A DNA stretch of 64,000 bases from Dysgonomonas mossii (GCF_004569505.1 NZ_SPPK01000002.1:372001-436000); one strand, 5' to 3'; shown: positions 52,331-62,047, counted from the first letter of the stretch. The notes: generated by a model not told the origin, from the letters alone. A program made the numbers and translations.

Positions 52331-54616
52331 ATGAAAAAGATTATACTTTTATCATTCTATATACTATATGCTATAAGTTCTATAGCGCAATCGAAACCTT
52401 CATCAATCAAAGGGCATGTCCTCGATGGGCAAACTGAAGAGCACCTTCCGGGTGTAACTGTTTATATCGATAAAACCAAGCATGCTGCCGTAACAGACGA
52501 AACAGGGCATTTCTCTATCGATAAATTGCCCGCAGGGACATATATTCTGGTAACTCAGTATATCGGATATGCTCCCATAAGGCAAGAGGTAACTATAGGG
52601 CAGGGTGTTACCCGAAATGTAACCATGTACATAGAACCTGAGAATCAGCAACTCGGCGAAATTGCAGTAACTGCATCTTTGAGGGCGCTCAATCGGAAGG
52701 TTTCGCCTGTGGTGGTGAACGAGCTTACAACAAAAACATTTGAGGCTACAAACTCTGTATCGCTCTCGCAAGGCTTGAATTATATGCCGGGCTTGCGTGT
52801 AGAAACCAATTGCCAGAATTGCGGTACACAAGAAGTCCGCATCAATGGCTTGGAGGGTCAGTACTCGCAAATGCTTATTGACGGACAAGCCGTATTTACA
52901 TCCCTATCTAAAATGTATGGATTAGAACAGATGCCGACTAATATGATAGAACAAGTCGAAGTAATCAGAGGTGGTGGCTCTGTTCTATATGGCGCAAATG
53001 CAATTGGTGGAGTTATTAATGTGATAACAAAAGAGCCGGAGAAGAATTCTTATCAGGCAAAATACAATATGTCTTTGATAGATGGAAAATCGGCGGATAA
53101 TATTCTATCTCTCAATTCTTCATTTGTAGACAGGACGAAGACTTCGGGTATTTCATTATTTGCTAATATGCGCCATCGTAATGCATGGGATGCCAATGAT
53201 GATGGTTTCTCCGAAATTGGAAAAAATAAGGCGACATCTATTGGTTTCCGCAGTTTTACAAAGCCTACTTTAAATGATAAGCTCACGCTCGAATATCACT
53301 ATATCTCCGAGTACAGAAGAGGAGGAGATAATCTCAATCGCCCACCCCATGAAGCGGAGATAGCCGAGACTACAGATTATAGTATACATGCCGGGAGCGT
53401 AGGGTATATACATTCGAGTGACGATAACAAACGTAAGTTGACGGTGAATGGCTCTATTCAAAAAACAGGTAGAGATAGTTACTATGGCGGCGGTCGTGAT
53501 CTGAATGGGTACGGTAATACATCCGAACTGGCAGCTACAGGTACTGTTCGCTACGAGGTGAATACCGATAAACTGCTGTTTATGCCTGCTAAATTTACTG
53601 TAGGTTTTACACAAGAGTATACAAACCTTCATGATACGATTCATAGCCGGAATATAAAGCAAATAGTCAATGTAACTAGCCTCTATGCGCAGAATGAGTG
53701 GCGTGACGACAAGCTGACTTTCATTGTAGGAATAAGAGGTGACAAGCATAATAAGCTGAGTAATGTAAATATCATTCCCCGGTCAAGCATCAGATACAGA
53801 GTGGGGGAGAAAGTGAATTTACGTGCGGCATATTCGATGGGCTACAGGGCTCCCGAAATAATTGCTTCTGATCTGGACGTACCTGTTATCGGAGGAAAGG
53901 CAACAATTACTGTTCTTGGTGAAAACCTGAAACGTGAATATTCGAATGCTATCAATGGAGGATTTGATTATACTTTGTTTAATAATAAGTTTTATTCCTA
54001 TTTTCTTGTCGAAGGATTTTACAATAAGATAAACAGGGTGTTTATAGTAGAAGAAACAGGAACCGACGCTATGGGTAATATTATAATGACCCGCAAGAAT
54101 GGAGATGGTGCATACGTATACGGGTTGAATCTGGAAACAACAATACAGCCTATCGACTGGCTTGAGCTGCAAGGTGGATTTACTTGGCAGAGAAGCCGCT
54201 ATACAGAGCCTGTAAGCTGGTCGTCAGAGTCGTATGTAGAACCTGTGAAGAAGATGCTCCGATCACCTGATACGTACGGATTCTTTTCGGCAACCGCTAC
54301 GCCTAAGAAAAGCTATGCCGTTTCCTTGTCGGGTGTGTATACAGGCTCTATGTTGGCTCCCCACTTTGCCGGTGCAGAGGGTGTTGATAAAGATGTGACT
54401 GTAAAAACACGCAGCTTTGTGGATATGACCGTGAAGTTGTCTTATTTTTTCAATCTGAATGCTACTAACAAAGTGGAGATTAATGGCGGGATACAGAACA
54501 TGTTCAACCAGATACAGAAAGATTACGACAAAGGCCCTAACCGGGATTCTGAATACATTTACGGACCATCATTGCCTCGTACATTCTTTATCGGTCTTAA
54601 AATAAGTTCTATATAA
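52331..54616 (+). CDS. TonB-dependent outer-membrane receptor
   Basis: 761 aa. Signal peptide MKKIILLSFYILYAISSIAQ, a CarboxypepD_reg-like domain (about residues 24-100, SSIKGHVLDGQTEEHLPGVTVYIDKT by parts), a plug domain with EVRINGLEGQYSQMLIDG and VEVIRGGGSVLYGANAIGGVINVITK, and a 22-strand barrel ending FFIGLKISSI. Plug cysteines in NCQNCG are notable and may touch a metal. No SusD partner is present, so a small ligand such as a siderophore, heme, cobalamin or metal is likelier than a glycan. The ATG at 52331 gives the signal peptide; the open frame extends 25 codons upstream without one. Confidence 0.92.
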   Translation: MKKIILLSFYILYAISSIAQSKPSSIKGHVLDGQTEEHLPGVTVYIDKTKHAAVTDETGHFSIDKLPAGTYILVTQYIGYAPIRQEVTIGQGVTRNVTMYIEPENQQLGEIAVTASLRALNRKVSPVVVNELTTKTFEATNSVSLSQGLNYMPGLRVETNCQNCGTQEVRINGLEGQYSQMLIDGQAVFTSLSKMYGLEQMPTNMIEQVEVIRGGGSVLYGANAIGGVINVITKEPEKNSYQAKYNMSLIDGKSADNILSLNSSFVDRTKTSGISLFANMRHRNAWDANDDGFSEIGKNKATSIGFRSFTKPTLNDKLTLEYHYISEYRRGGDNLNRPPHEAEIAETTDYSIHAGSVGYIHSSDDNKRKLTVNGSIQKTGRDSYYGGGRDLNGYGNTSELAATGTVRYEVNTDKLLFMPAKFTVGFTQEYTNLHDTIHSRNIKQIVNVTSLYAQNEWRDDKLTFIVGIRGDKHNKLSNVNIIPRSSIRYRVGEKVNLRAAYSMGYRAPEIIASDLDVPVIGGKATITVLGENLKREYSNAINGGFDYTLFNNKFYSYFLVEGFYNKINRVFIVEETGTDAMGNIIMTRKNGDGAYVYGLNLETTIQPIDWLELQGGFTWQRSRYTEPVSWSSESYVEPVKKMLRSPDTYGFFSATATPKKSYAVSLSGVYTGSMLAPHFAGAEGVDKDVTVKTRSFVDMTVKLSYFFNLNATNKVEINGGIQNMFNQIQKDYDKGPNRDSEYIYGPSLPRTFFIGLKISSI

Positions 54617-54621
54617 ATATA

Positions 54622-54661
54622 AAGGTGTCTCAAGAATGCCGCAAGACTCTTGGGGCACCTT
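54622..54661 (+). terminator. Terminator of the TonB receptor gene
   Basis: aaggtgtctcaaga (54622-54635) pairs with tcttggggcacctt (54648-54661), a 14-bp stem with two G-T pairs. Confidence 0.8.
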
Positions 54662-54799
54662 CTTCAAATTTCCTTTTATTCTCCACTTTTCAATTTTTTA
54701 TTTAACAAGATAAAAGAAAATATAAATTGATATTTTTAAACCACCGATGATGATTCGATTAGATTAAAAATCCTTAATCTCAAACTCGGTTTTACCGCA

Positions 54800-54835
54800 T
54801 TTGTGTCATATTCTAAGATTTTGATACTATCTTTG
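54800..54835 (+). promoter_or_regulatory. Promoter of the LysE-family gene
   Basis: TTTG at 54800-54803 and TATCTTTG at 54828-54835; the leader to the ATG at 54926 is about 85 nt. Confidence 0.55.
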
Positions 54836-54925
54836 TGAAGCTGAGAGGGACTCTTAACTATAAAAAAATAAAACCTTATAGTTTTTCCCTGTTGACAGAC
54901 AGGGTGTTCCACTAATATATAGTTA

Positions 54926-55573
54926 ATGGTATATATCATTATAAAAGGATTATTTATTGGTTTTTTATCTTCTGCTCCTATGGGACCTGTTGGTATGCTG
55001 TGTATTCAGCGTACTCTGAATGAAGGAAAGAAGCAAGGGTTGATAACCGGACTCGGAGCCGCTGTGGGTGATATGCTGATAGCATTGCTTGCTATTATTG
55101 CAGCTTTAGGTCTAGGGTTCAGCACCGAATTTATTCAACAACACGAAGGCCCTCTTAAGATTGTGGGTAGTGTCGTCCTCATTGCTTTCGGGTATGTAGT
55201 TTTTAATAAAAACCCGTCGAAAAGCCTTACTAAACTAAAAGAAAATGCCATGTCTTTCTGGAAGGTCTTTGCATCTTCGCTAGGACTTACCGTTTCCAAT
55301 ATCGCTACGTTATTTCTTTATATAGCCCTGTTTGCTCGCTTCAATGTGATTGATGCGGATAAGCCTTTCGGATACGATCTTCTTACCATATCTTTTATTG
55401 GTATCGGAGCTATGCTGTGGTGGTTGCTGGTTACTTACTTTGTTAATAAACTGCGATCCCGCTTCAATCCCAGAGGGCTTCAGATATTTAATAAGATCAT
55501 AGGGGTACTATTGGTAGGTCTCGGTGTAGCCGGTATTATTACAGGTACACTGATGGGAATAGATATCTTCTAG
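54926..55573 (+). CDS. LysE family exporter
   Basis: 215 aa with about six membrane helices. The start GLFIGFLSSAPMGPVGMLCIQRTL carries the family PxGP motif (about residues 18-21), followed by GLGAAVGDMLIALLAI. LysE/RhtB proteins export amino acids or related small molecules; the substrate is not predictable. Convergent with the DUF6056 gene, 12 nt apart. Confidence 0.9.
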   Translation: MVYIIIKGLFIGFLSSAPMGPVGMLCIQRTLNEGKKQGLITGLGAAVGDMLIALLAIIAALGLGFSTEFIQQHEGPLKIVGSVVLIAFGYVVFNKNPSKSLTKLKENAMSFWKVFASSLGLTVSNIATLFLYIALFARFNVIDADKPFGYDLLTISFIGIGAMLWWLLVTYFVNKLRSRFNPRGLQIFNKIIGVLLVGLGVAGIITGTLMGIDIF

Positions 55574-55585
55574 CTTAATCCCGTT

Positions 55586-56968
55586 TCAATCTTTTAATTT
55601 GATCCTTATCCCATAATAGCGAGACATTAGCTCCTCTGAATATGGGTCTTCTCCGTGTATGTACGAACTTCCGTTGTATCGTGTAAATTCACAATAATCT
55701 AAACCTTTTTCTTTCGCTTGTTTTATAGCAACTTCCCGTTGTGCTACTATCTTGCTGTATGAATTAATTTCTTTCCAGCCCAGATAAAAGGTAAATAAAA
55801 AGGCTATCAGTGATACTGATACTACGATAAGTCTTATTTGCCTCAAAAATACGTTTTTATAATCCAGGTTATAAAAGCAGATGCCTATGGCAATAATAAG
55901 GAACGTGACAACGCCGAAAAGTGCTCTGCGGGGGAATGTAGGTGAAGCCAGCATGGCATATACTGCTGCAATAGCAGCTACTGCATATATAAGCACAAGC
56001 TTCATTTTGTCTTTTTTATCTCCTCTCGAGAAACGACTGAAAGTGATAATGGAAATGAGAGTAATAAGAAAAAGAGGTCCGCTATAATAAAAGAATGTAA
56101 GCGTCCACATAAATAGGCGGTAACTTAAGTTGTATAGGCTGAATGATGTAGATTCTCCCGCTCTTACGAAGTTTCCCGGAGCAGCTATCATGATGATAAA
56201 GCCTATAATAGCTCCGGCAAATCCAGCAATAGCCCAAACAGGAATAGACCACTTGTGTGAACGGTAATATATGAAAAAGCCTATAACAATCACTAACATT
56301 GCAGCCGCTGTGTTTTCGTTTGTCCATCCGGCTAGTATTCCCAGTGTGAAAATACACATAGAGTAAAAAGCTTGTAGTATAGGCGTTGATACTCTTCCTA
56401 TGTACAGCCTGAAGGGCAAAAGGAATAGTAAAATCAGCCATGTTCCCCAAAGGTAGTTGGCAGAGCCCGTTAGCCAAAAGATGGTATCGCCAATTACGGG
56501 TTGTGAAAACCATACTCCAAGATTGACGGTTAAGAATAAGAAAATACTATTTTTTGTTCTTCCTTTGATGTGCAGGTAGATTAAGAAGATATAGCTTAAA
56601 TAAACTAGTGTATTTAGTAGATCTGCTACATCGGTAGGGAGCATTAGCAGTATTTGTGCGATAAAATGAACAACGGAGCGTCCTCCCCACATGTAGTAAT
56701 GGTTGACTTGAGAATGTATAATGTCCTTGATCGAAGTGATACGACCTTCTTCTCCGTAGATAAAGAGATATGCAAAGTCATCGGATATAATAGGAGTCAA
56801 TCTGTTTAGTGAATATAGAGCTGTGAAACAGATTAGTATCACAACTATCCAACACGCCCTTATCTTTGTTTTGGTGTTGCTGATAGAATATAAGAGTCTC
56901 TCCGTCTTGCTATATATTTTTCGAAAAAGAGATACTCCATGGTCGAAACTGTTGTTCTGGGCGTACAT
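55586..56968 (-). CDS. DUF6056-like polytopic membrane protein
   Basis: 460 aa with about ten membrane helices. The early ISDDFAYLFIYGEEGR (about residues 65-80) and YYMWGGRSVVHFIAQ resemble DUF6056 and GT-C type membrane glycosyltransferases, where an acidic pair after the first helix is catalytic. It may thus add sugars or polymerise a surface glycan, but this is inference. It stands between lysE and nrdJ with no glycan operon nearby. Confidence 0.75.
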   Translation of the reverse strand: MYAQNNSFDHGVSLFRKIYSKTERLLYSISNTKTKIRACWIVVILICFTALYSLNRLTPIISDDFAYLFIYGEEGRITSIKDIIHSQVNHYYMWGGRSVVHFIAQILLMLPTDVADLLNTLVYLSYIFLIYLHIKGRTKNSIFLFLTVNLGVWFSQPVIGDTIFWLTGSANYLWGTWLILLFLLPFRLYIGRVSTPILQAFYSMCIFTLGILAGWTNENTAAAMLVIVIGFFIYYRSHKWSIPVWAIAGFAGAIIGFIIMIAAPGNFVRAGESTSFSLYNLSYRLFMWTLTFFYYSGPLFLITLISIITFSRFSRGDKKDKMKLVLIYAVAAIAAVYAMLASPTFPRRALFGVVTFLIIAIGICFYNLDYKNVFLRQIRLIVVSVSLIAFLFTFYLGWKEINSYSKIVAQREVAIKQAKEKGLDYCEFTRYNGSSYIHGEDPYSEELMSRYYGIRIKLKD

Positions 56969-57008
56969 GAAGTTATTGTAAGTTTGCTACAAAAATACAA
57001 TAAAAAAC

Positions 57009-57041
57009 AAAAGCAGCAAGATAAATTGTCTTGCTGCTTTG
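57009..57041 (-). terminator. Terminator of nrdJ
   Basis: aaagcagcaaga (57010-57021) pairs with tcttgctgcttt (57029-57040); the minus strand then has a T-run. Confidence 0.88.
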
Positions 57042-57062
57042 TTATTATTATTGAAAAATGCT

Positions 57063-59606
57063 TTATCCGCATTTCGATGCACCACAGTTTGTACATTTCA
57101 TACAACCTTCTTGATATACCAATGTTTCTAATCCACAGACAGGACATTTTTGACCTTTGGCTTCTGTTTCGTTCGGTAGGTATTTCTTCAGTGCACGTTC
57201 AACACCATTCTTCCATGTGTTGATTGTTTCGCTATTGAGTTCAAGTCCCTGAACAAGTTTTACAACCTGATCGATAGGCATTCCGTAACGCAACACTCCT
57301 GATATTAGTTTGGCGTAGTTCCAGAACTCCGGGTTGAACTTGCCGTTCAGTCCTTCGATTGTTGTTTTATAACCTCTCTTATTCTTAAACTGGAAGTCGT
57401 ATGAACGTTGACCTTCGTCATTCATTGTTTTGATAATCACACCTTGATTGATGTTCTTCGGAAGCACAAGGCCTTCATCGTCGTCCGACAATCCGGTAAA
57501 GATCTCGTAAGGGCGTCCGTCTAATAAGCCGATGAAAGCAATCCATTTTTCCTTGTTGTTTTGGAATTTGATGACATCCGCAGCCAGTTCGCGAGGGCGT
57601 TCCATTACTATCTGAGGGCGTTCGTAGCAGTCTCCGCAGTCTTCTTCTTCCTTTTTGCTGTCGTTGGCAATAAGAACTCCGGCGCGCGATCCGTCACGGT
57701 ATACAGTACATCCTTTACATCCGCTTTTCCAAGCTTCTATATAAAGTTGGTTCACGAGGTCTTCCGAAACATCAGATGGCAGGTTGATGGTTACGCTGAT
57801 AGAGTGGTCTACCCACTTTTGGATGCGTCCCTGCATTTTTACTTTCTGTAGCCAGTCTACATCGTTTGAAGTAGCCTTGTAGTAAGGCGATTCGGCAACC
57901 ATCTTGTCTATTTCTTCATTTGTATATCGTTTGGCAGCAGGATATCCTTTACTTTCCATCCATGTTACAAACTTATGGTGGAATACGACATATTCTTCCC
58001 AAGAGTCTCCGTTTTCGTCAACAAAGTCTACACGGACTTCTTTGTCGTTTGGATTCACTTTGCGGCGACGTTTGTATACCGGGAGGAATACCGGCTCGAT
58101 ACCTGATGTCGACTGTGTCATCAAGCTTGTTGTTCCTGTAGGTGCTACTGTAAGACATGCTATGTTGCGACGTCCGTATTTTTCCATGTCTTTGTATAGT
58201 TTCGGATCAACTTCAGCCAAACGATTGATGAAAGGATTGTTTCTTTCACGTTCGATGTCGAATATTTCGAATGCTCCACGTTCCTTCGCCAGTTCCACAG
58301 AAGCACGGTATGCAGCAATAGCCAGTGTGCGGTGTACTTCTTCGGCAAAAGTTGTAGCCTCTTCTGTTCCGTAGCGCAAGCCCATAGCGGCAATCATGTC
58401 GCCCTCGGCTGTGATACCTACTCCTGTACGGCGGCCTTGTAGTGTTTTCTTACGGATTTTTTCCCATAGATGCCTTTCAGGCCATTTTACTTCTTCGTTT
58501 TCAGGGTCAATTTCTATCTTGTTCAGGATCTTATCTATCTTCTCGGTTTCAAGATCGATAATATCGTCCATGATTCGTTGTGCCAGTCCCACGTGTTTTT
58601 TGAATAGTTCGAAGTCGAAATATGCATCTTCTTTGAATGGATTCACTACGTATGAATATAAATTGATAGCCAATAGACGGCAGCTGTCATAAGGACAAAG
58701 AGGAATCTCGCCACATGGATTTGTGGATATAGTCTTGAATCCAAGGTCTGCATAGCAGTCCGGCACAGATTCTCTGATGATGGTATCCCAAAACAATACT
58801 CCCGGTTCGGCCGATTTCCATGCATTGTGAACTATCTTTTTCCACAGGTCGGTAGCGTTAGTGTCTCTTACTGTAGTCGGGGTGTTCGAGTCTATCGGGT
58901 ATTGCTGTGTATACGGTGTTCCGTCTACTACTGCTTGCATAAAGGCATCGTCTATTCTCACCGAAACATTGGCGCCCGTAACCTTCCCTTCTATCATTTT
59001 TGCATCAATGAACGATTCCGAGTCAGGGTGCTTGATAGATACGCTAAGCATAAGGGCTCCACGACGTCCATCTTGAGCGACTTCACGTGTAGAGTTGGAA
59101 TATCTTTCCATAAAAGGGACAAGTCCGGTAGATGTAAGAGCTGAGTTCTTTACCGGAGATCCTTTAGGACGTATGTGTGATAAATCGTGTCCAACACCTC
59201 CACGGCGTTTCATTAGTTGTACTTGTTCTTCGTCGACGCGGATAATAGCCCCGTACGAATCCGATGATCCATCCATGCCGATAACAAAACAGTTCGACAA
59301 TGATGCTATTTGATAGTCATTGCCTATTCCTGTCATTGGGCTTCCTTGTGGCACAATATATTTAAATTGGTCAAACAAGTCGTATAGCTCTTGGGTAGTG
59401 AGTCCATTTTTATATTTTGATTCTATACGGCCTATTTCGTTCGCCAATCTCCAATGCATATCTTCGGGCGATTGTTCGTAGATATTGCCTGTCGCATCTT
59501 TTAGGGCATATTTGTTAACCCATACTTTAGCGGCTAGCTCATCACCGTTAAAGTAATCAAGTGCGGCTTTATACGCCTCGTCAAAAGTGTAAACCTTCTG
59601 TGCCAT
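57063..59606 (-). CDS. nrdJ: Adenosylcobalamin-dependent ribonucleotide reductase (class II)
   Basis: 847 aa single-chain enzyme that reduces ribonucleotides to deoxyribonucleotides using B12. Visible features: SLSNCFVIG with a redox Cys, NPCGEIPLCPYDSCRL with the radical Cys and Glu, PTGTTSLMTQSTSGIEP, and a Cys-rich C-terminus (CPVCGLETLVYQEGCMKCTNCGASKCG by parts), which is a zinc-ribbon-like tail found in many NrdJ proteins. The length and the absence of nrdB or nrdG neighbours fit class II. The upstream region has a repeated motif but no B12 riboswitch that I can see. Confidence 0.94.
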   Translation of the reverse strand: MAQKVYTFDEAYKAALDYFNGDELAAKVWVNKYALKDATGNIYEQSPEDMHWRLANEIGRIESKYKNGLTTQELYDLFDQFKYIVPQGSPMTGIGNDYQIASLSNCFVIGMDGSSDSYGAIIRVDEEQVQLMKRRGGVGHDLSHIRPKGSPVKNSALTSTGLVPFMERYSNSTREVAQDGRRGALMLSVSIKHPDSESFIDAKMIEGKVTGANVSVRIDDAFMQAVVDGTPYTQQYPIDSNTPTTVRDTNATDLWKKIVHNAWKSAEPGVLFWDTIIRESVPDCYADLGFKTISTNPCGEIPLCPYDSCRLLAINLYSYVVNPFKEDAYFDFELFKKHVGLAQRIMDDIIDLETEKIDKILNKIEIDPENEEVKWPERHLWEKIRKKTLQGRRTGVGITAEGDMIAAMGLRYGTEEATTFAEEVHRTLAIAAYRASVELAKERGAFEIFDIERERNNPFINRLAEVDPKLYKDMEKYGRRNIACLTVAPTGTTSLMTQSTSGIEPVFLPVYKRRRKVNPNDKEVRVDFVDENGDSWEEYVVFHHKFVTWMESKGYPAAKRYTNEEIDKMVAESPYYKATSNDVDWLQKVKMQGRIQKWVDHSISVTINLPSDVSEDLVNQLYIEAWKSGCKGCTVYRDGSRAGVLIANDSKKEEEDCGDCYERPQIVMERPRELAADVIKFQNNKEKWIAFIGLLDGRPYEIFTGLSDDDEGLVLPKNINQGVIIKTMNDEGQRSYDFQFKNKRGYKTTIEGLNGKFNPEFWNYAKLISGVLRYGMPIDQVVKLVQGLELNSETINTWKNGVERALKKYLPNETEAKGQKCPVCGLETLVYQEGCMKCTNCGASKCG

Positions 59607-59726
59607 TTGTTTATGTTTTTTATATAAATTATTTTGTCTGTTTCTCTTGATTTTTTTTTGTTAATGCAATATTACAGATTATGTGATGATGAAACAAATT
59701 TTGTAATATATATTTATTAACAAAGT

Positions 59727-59802
59727 AAAAAGTTTTCCGTTTTAAAATTTAATTATCTGAAAATTAGATGTGTAAAAATTATATATTGGAGAAAAGTTTT
59801 CC
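59727..59802. promoter_or_regulatory. Two direct copies of AAAAGTTTTCC upstream of nrdJ
   Basis: aaaagttttccgtttt (59728-59743) and aaaagttttccatttt (59792-59807) are 64 nt apart, about six helical turns. They lie 120-200 nt upstream of the nrdJ start and may be regulator sites. Confidence 0.4.
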
Positions 59803-59870
59803 ATTTTGTTTTTCACTGTATAGTAAATAGAACAAGATGTGGAAGATAATGTTTAAGAAAAAAGCAAAAA

Positions 59871-59909
59871 AAATAATCAGAAAGATCTTTTTAACCTTTC
59901 CGATTATTT
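59871..59909 (-). terminator. Terminator of the zinc-ribbon coiled-coil gene
   Basis: aaataatcagaaag (59871-59884) pairs with ctttccgattattt (59896-59909) with one mismatch; a long T-run follows on the minus strand. Confidence 0.82.
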
Positions 59910-59934
59910 GTAAAATATGTTATTTTCTGATAAG

Positions 59935-60690
59935 TTACTCTGCTGCTATTAGTTCCGGATCAATCATGATACGACCACAATATTCGCAAACGATAATTTT
60001 CTTGCCGATTTTGATATCCATTTGTTTTTGTGGTGGAATTTTGTTGAAGCAACCCCCGCAAGCACCACGCTCTATACATACAACAGCCAAACCGTTGCGT
60101 GCACTTTTGCGAATTCTCTTGAAGGCTTGTAATAAACGAGGTTCTACTTCGGCCTCGATATCTTTCACTTCGTCGCGAAGTTGTTCTTCTTGTTGTTTTG
60201 TTTCAGATACAATGCCATCCAGTTCTTCTTTCTTTTGAGCAAGGTCGGCAGCACGTTCGCTAAGAAAAGCTTTACTCTTTTCTATTTGCTCAGCAAGGCT
60301 TTTAGAATCCTGGCTAAATTCGCGGATACGTTTTTCTGAAAGTTCAATTTCCAATGTTTCGAACTCTATCTCTTTGCTGAGGTGATCAAACTCACGATTG
60401 TTGCGAACATTATCAAGCTGTTCTTTATATTTTGCAATTTTGAGCTCGCTGTCTTTTGCTTTTTGCTTTTGATGCGAAATTGCAGTATCAGCTTCTTTTA
60501 ATTCAGCCTCGTGTTTTTTGATACGAGTTTCCAATCCGATGATTTCATCTTCAAGGTCGGCTACTTCAAGAGGAAGTTCTCCACGTAGGATTTTGATATT
60601 ATCTATTTCAGATAGTTTCAGCTGTAGATGATAAAGCGTATGTAGCTTTTCTTCTACCGTTACTTCTTTTTCTGTAGATTTTTTTGCCAT
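59935..60690 (-). CDS. Coiled-coil protein with C4 zinc ribbon (zf-RING_7)
   Basis: 251 aa. A long antiparallel coiled coil (about residues 12-190) is capped by a C4 zinc ribbon with CGGCFNKIPP (about 212-221) and CEYCGRIM (about 237-244). This is the CT398/zf-RING_7 family, proposed to act in transcription, secretion or nucleic acid handling; its function is unsettled. It commonly follows a Nif3-like gene, as here (111 nt). Confidence 0.9.
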   Translation of the reverse strand: MAKKSTEKEVTVEEKLHTLYHLQLKLSEIDNIKILRGELPLEVADLEDEIIGLETRIKKHEAELKEADTAISHQKQKAKDSELKIAKYKEQLDNVRNNREFDHLSKEIEFETLEIELSEKRIREFSQDSKSLAEQIEKSKAFLSERAADLAQKKEELDGIVSETKQQEEQLRDEVKDIEAEVEPRLLQAFKRIRKSARNGLAVVCIERGACGGCFNKIPPQKQMDIKIGKKIIVCEYCGRIMIDPELIAAE

Positions 60691-60801
60691 AAGATATTTT
60701 TGTTTATTGAATTTCTATCATAAAAAAATGCAGTAATCGAATAGTTTCAACTATCTTCTTACTACATCATCCGTAATAAGCGGGAGTAGGTCACCGCCTG
60801 A

Positions 60802-61896
60802 TTACAAATATTTTACAGGATTTACGTCAAACCCTGACATATATACTGCAAAGGTAGGATATTTTTTTGAAATAATATCGAAAAAAATATTCTTTGTGAA
60901 AATTTCAGACTCGTAATGTCCTATCACTGCAAGCAATATTTTGTCTTCTACGTCATAGAAGTCGTTATACTTAGCCTCTCCCGTGATGAAAATATCAGCA
61001 CTGTAAGAAACTGCTTTCGGAATAAGAAATGCCCCGCTGCCGCTGCATATAGCCACGTCGCGTATAGGTGTGCCACGCAAAGGCGAGTGCTGCAGCATAT
61101 TGAGGTGGAATGTGTCTTTGAGCAAGTATAAGAAATCTTCTTCGTCCATCTCTTCGGGCAGCGTACCCACGATACCGCTTCCGGCTTTACTCCACTCGTT
61201 TTGTAAAGCGTAGAAATCGTATGCGGGTTCTTCGTAGGGATGTACGGAGATGAGTGCGCGCAAAACTTCCGACCGCTTGTATACAGGCAATACCATTTCG
61301 ATGCGTGTCTCGGGTTCGGTGTGCAATTCACCTATTTCGCCACAGTAGGGCTTGGCTTCATCACCTGCTCTGAATGTTCCTTCTCCTGTAATATTGTAGC
61401 TGCACGAGTCGTAGTTGCCTATCGATCCGGCTCCTGCATTGAACAATGTATTGCGCAAAAGCTCGGCATGTGAATGTGGAACAATGGTTACAAGCTTAAG
61501 TAGTTTGTCCTTTTGCGGATCAAGAATCCTTACATGTTGCAGGTTGAGCATATCAGCCAAATACTGATTAATTCCTTCCGAAGCATTATCCAGATTGGTA
61601 TGGGCTGCATATACAACGATGTCGTGCTTGCATGCCTTTATCATGCAGCGTTCGATATAATTTTTGCCTGTGAGAGATTTGAAGCTGCGGAACGCCAGAG
61701 GATGGTGCGATATGATCAGATTGCAGCCTAAGGCTATCGCTTCGTCCATTACGGCCTCGGTGACGTCTATACAAACAATTGCGCCTTTGGCTTCCTGATG
61801 TATATCTCCTATTTGCACTCCACTATTATCAAATCCTTCCTGCAAAGGAATAGGGGCAATCTGTTCTATGACATGCAGAATATCTTTAATCTTCAT
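60802..61896 (-). CDS. Nif3-like dinuclear metal center protein
   Basis: 364 aa member of the Nif3/YbgI (DUF34) family, a toroidal hexamer with two metals per subunit. N- and C-terminal metal motifs are SHHPLAFR (about residues 63-70), HTNLDNASEGINQYLA, and IGHYESEIFTKN near the end. A PII-like insert domain (about 125-230) is present. The biochemical role is unresolved. The ATG at 61894-61896 (MKIKDILHV) is preferred; an ATG at 61918-61920 would add eight residues and almost abut the promoter box. Confidence 0.9.
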   Translation of the reverse strand: MKIKDILHVIEQIAPIPLQEGFDNSGVQIGDIHQEAKGAIVCIDVTEAVMDEAIALGCNLIISHHPLAFRSFKSLTGKNYIERCMIKACKHDIVVYAAHTNLDNASEGINQYLADMLNLQHVRILDPQKDKLLKLVTIVPHSHAELLRNTLFNAGAGSIGNYDSCSYNITGEGTFRAGDEAKPYCGEIGELHTEPETRIEMVLPVYKRSEVLRALISVHPYEEPAYDFYALQNEWSKAGSGIVGTLPEEMDEEDFLYLLKDTFHLNMLQHSPLRGTPIRDVAICSGSGAFLIPKAVSYSADIFITGEAKYNDFYDVEDKILLAVIGHYESEIFTKNIFFDIISKKYPTFAVYMSGFDVNPVKYL

Positions 61897-61930
61897 CGCT
61901 CGCTGTATTTGTATAAACATTAGGTTATAA

Positions 61931-61938
61931 CAAAGATA
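61931..61938 (-). promoter_or_regulatory. -7 promoter element of the Nif3-zinc-ribbon unit
   Basis: CAAAGATA on the plus strand reads TATCTTTG on the minus strand, about 34 nt before the chosen start. Confidence 0.6.
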
Positions 61939-61985
61939 TAATAGAAAATGAAATATTACATCATTTATATAGGTCAGGAGAAATA

Positions 61986-62025
61986 AAAAAGCAACTCTCC
62001 CTTATAGAAGGAAGAATTGCTTTTT
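61986..62025 (-). terminator. Terminator of grpE-dnaJ
   Basis: aaaaagcaa (61986-61994) and ttgcttttt (62017-62025) close an imperfect 18-bp stem; a T-run follows on the minus strand. Confidence 0.85.
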
Positions 62026-62047
62026 ATTTATCTAAATAATATTGAGA

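Larger units (their letters stand above)
54617..54925. other. 309-bp intergenic region between the TonB receptor and LysE genes
   Basis: Holds the receptor terminator, the LysE promoter and a small leader hairpin ccctgt/acaggg (54887-54904). No gene is supported; a short minus-strand frame here overlaps the promoter. Confidence 0.5.
59607..59934. other. 328-bp region upstream of nrdJ
   Basis: Very AT-rich. It contains two copies of AAAAGTTTTCC (see separate entry) and the terminator of the zinc-ribbon gene. No gene, NrdR box or cobalamin riboswitch box was recognised. Confidence 0.5.

Noticed and set aside
54736-54939. 67-aa minus-strand frame before the LysE gene
   Set aside because: It overlaps the LysE promoter and start and shows no domain or start-site support.
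59607-59934. Cobalamin riboswitch before the B12-dependent reductase
   Set aside because: No GCCACTG-type B12 box or the expected multi-stem structure is seen; the region is very AT-rich.
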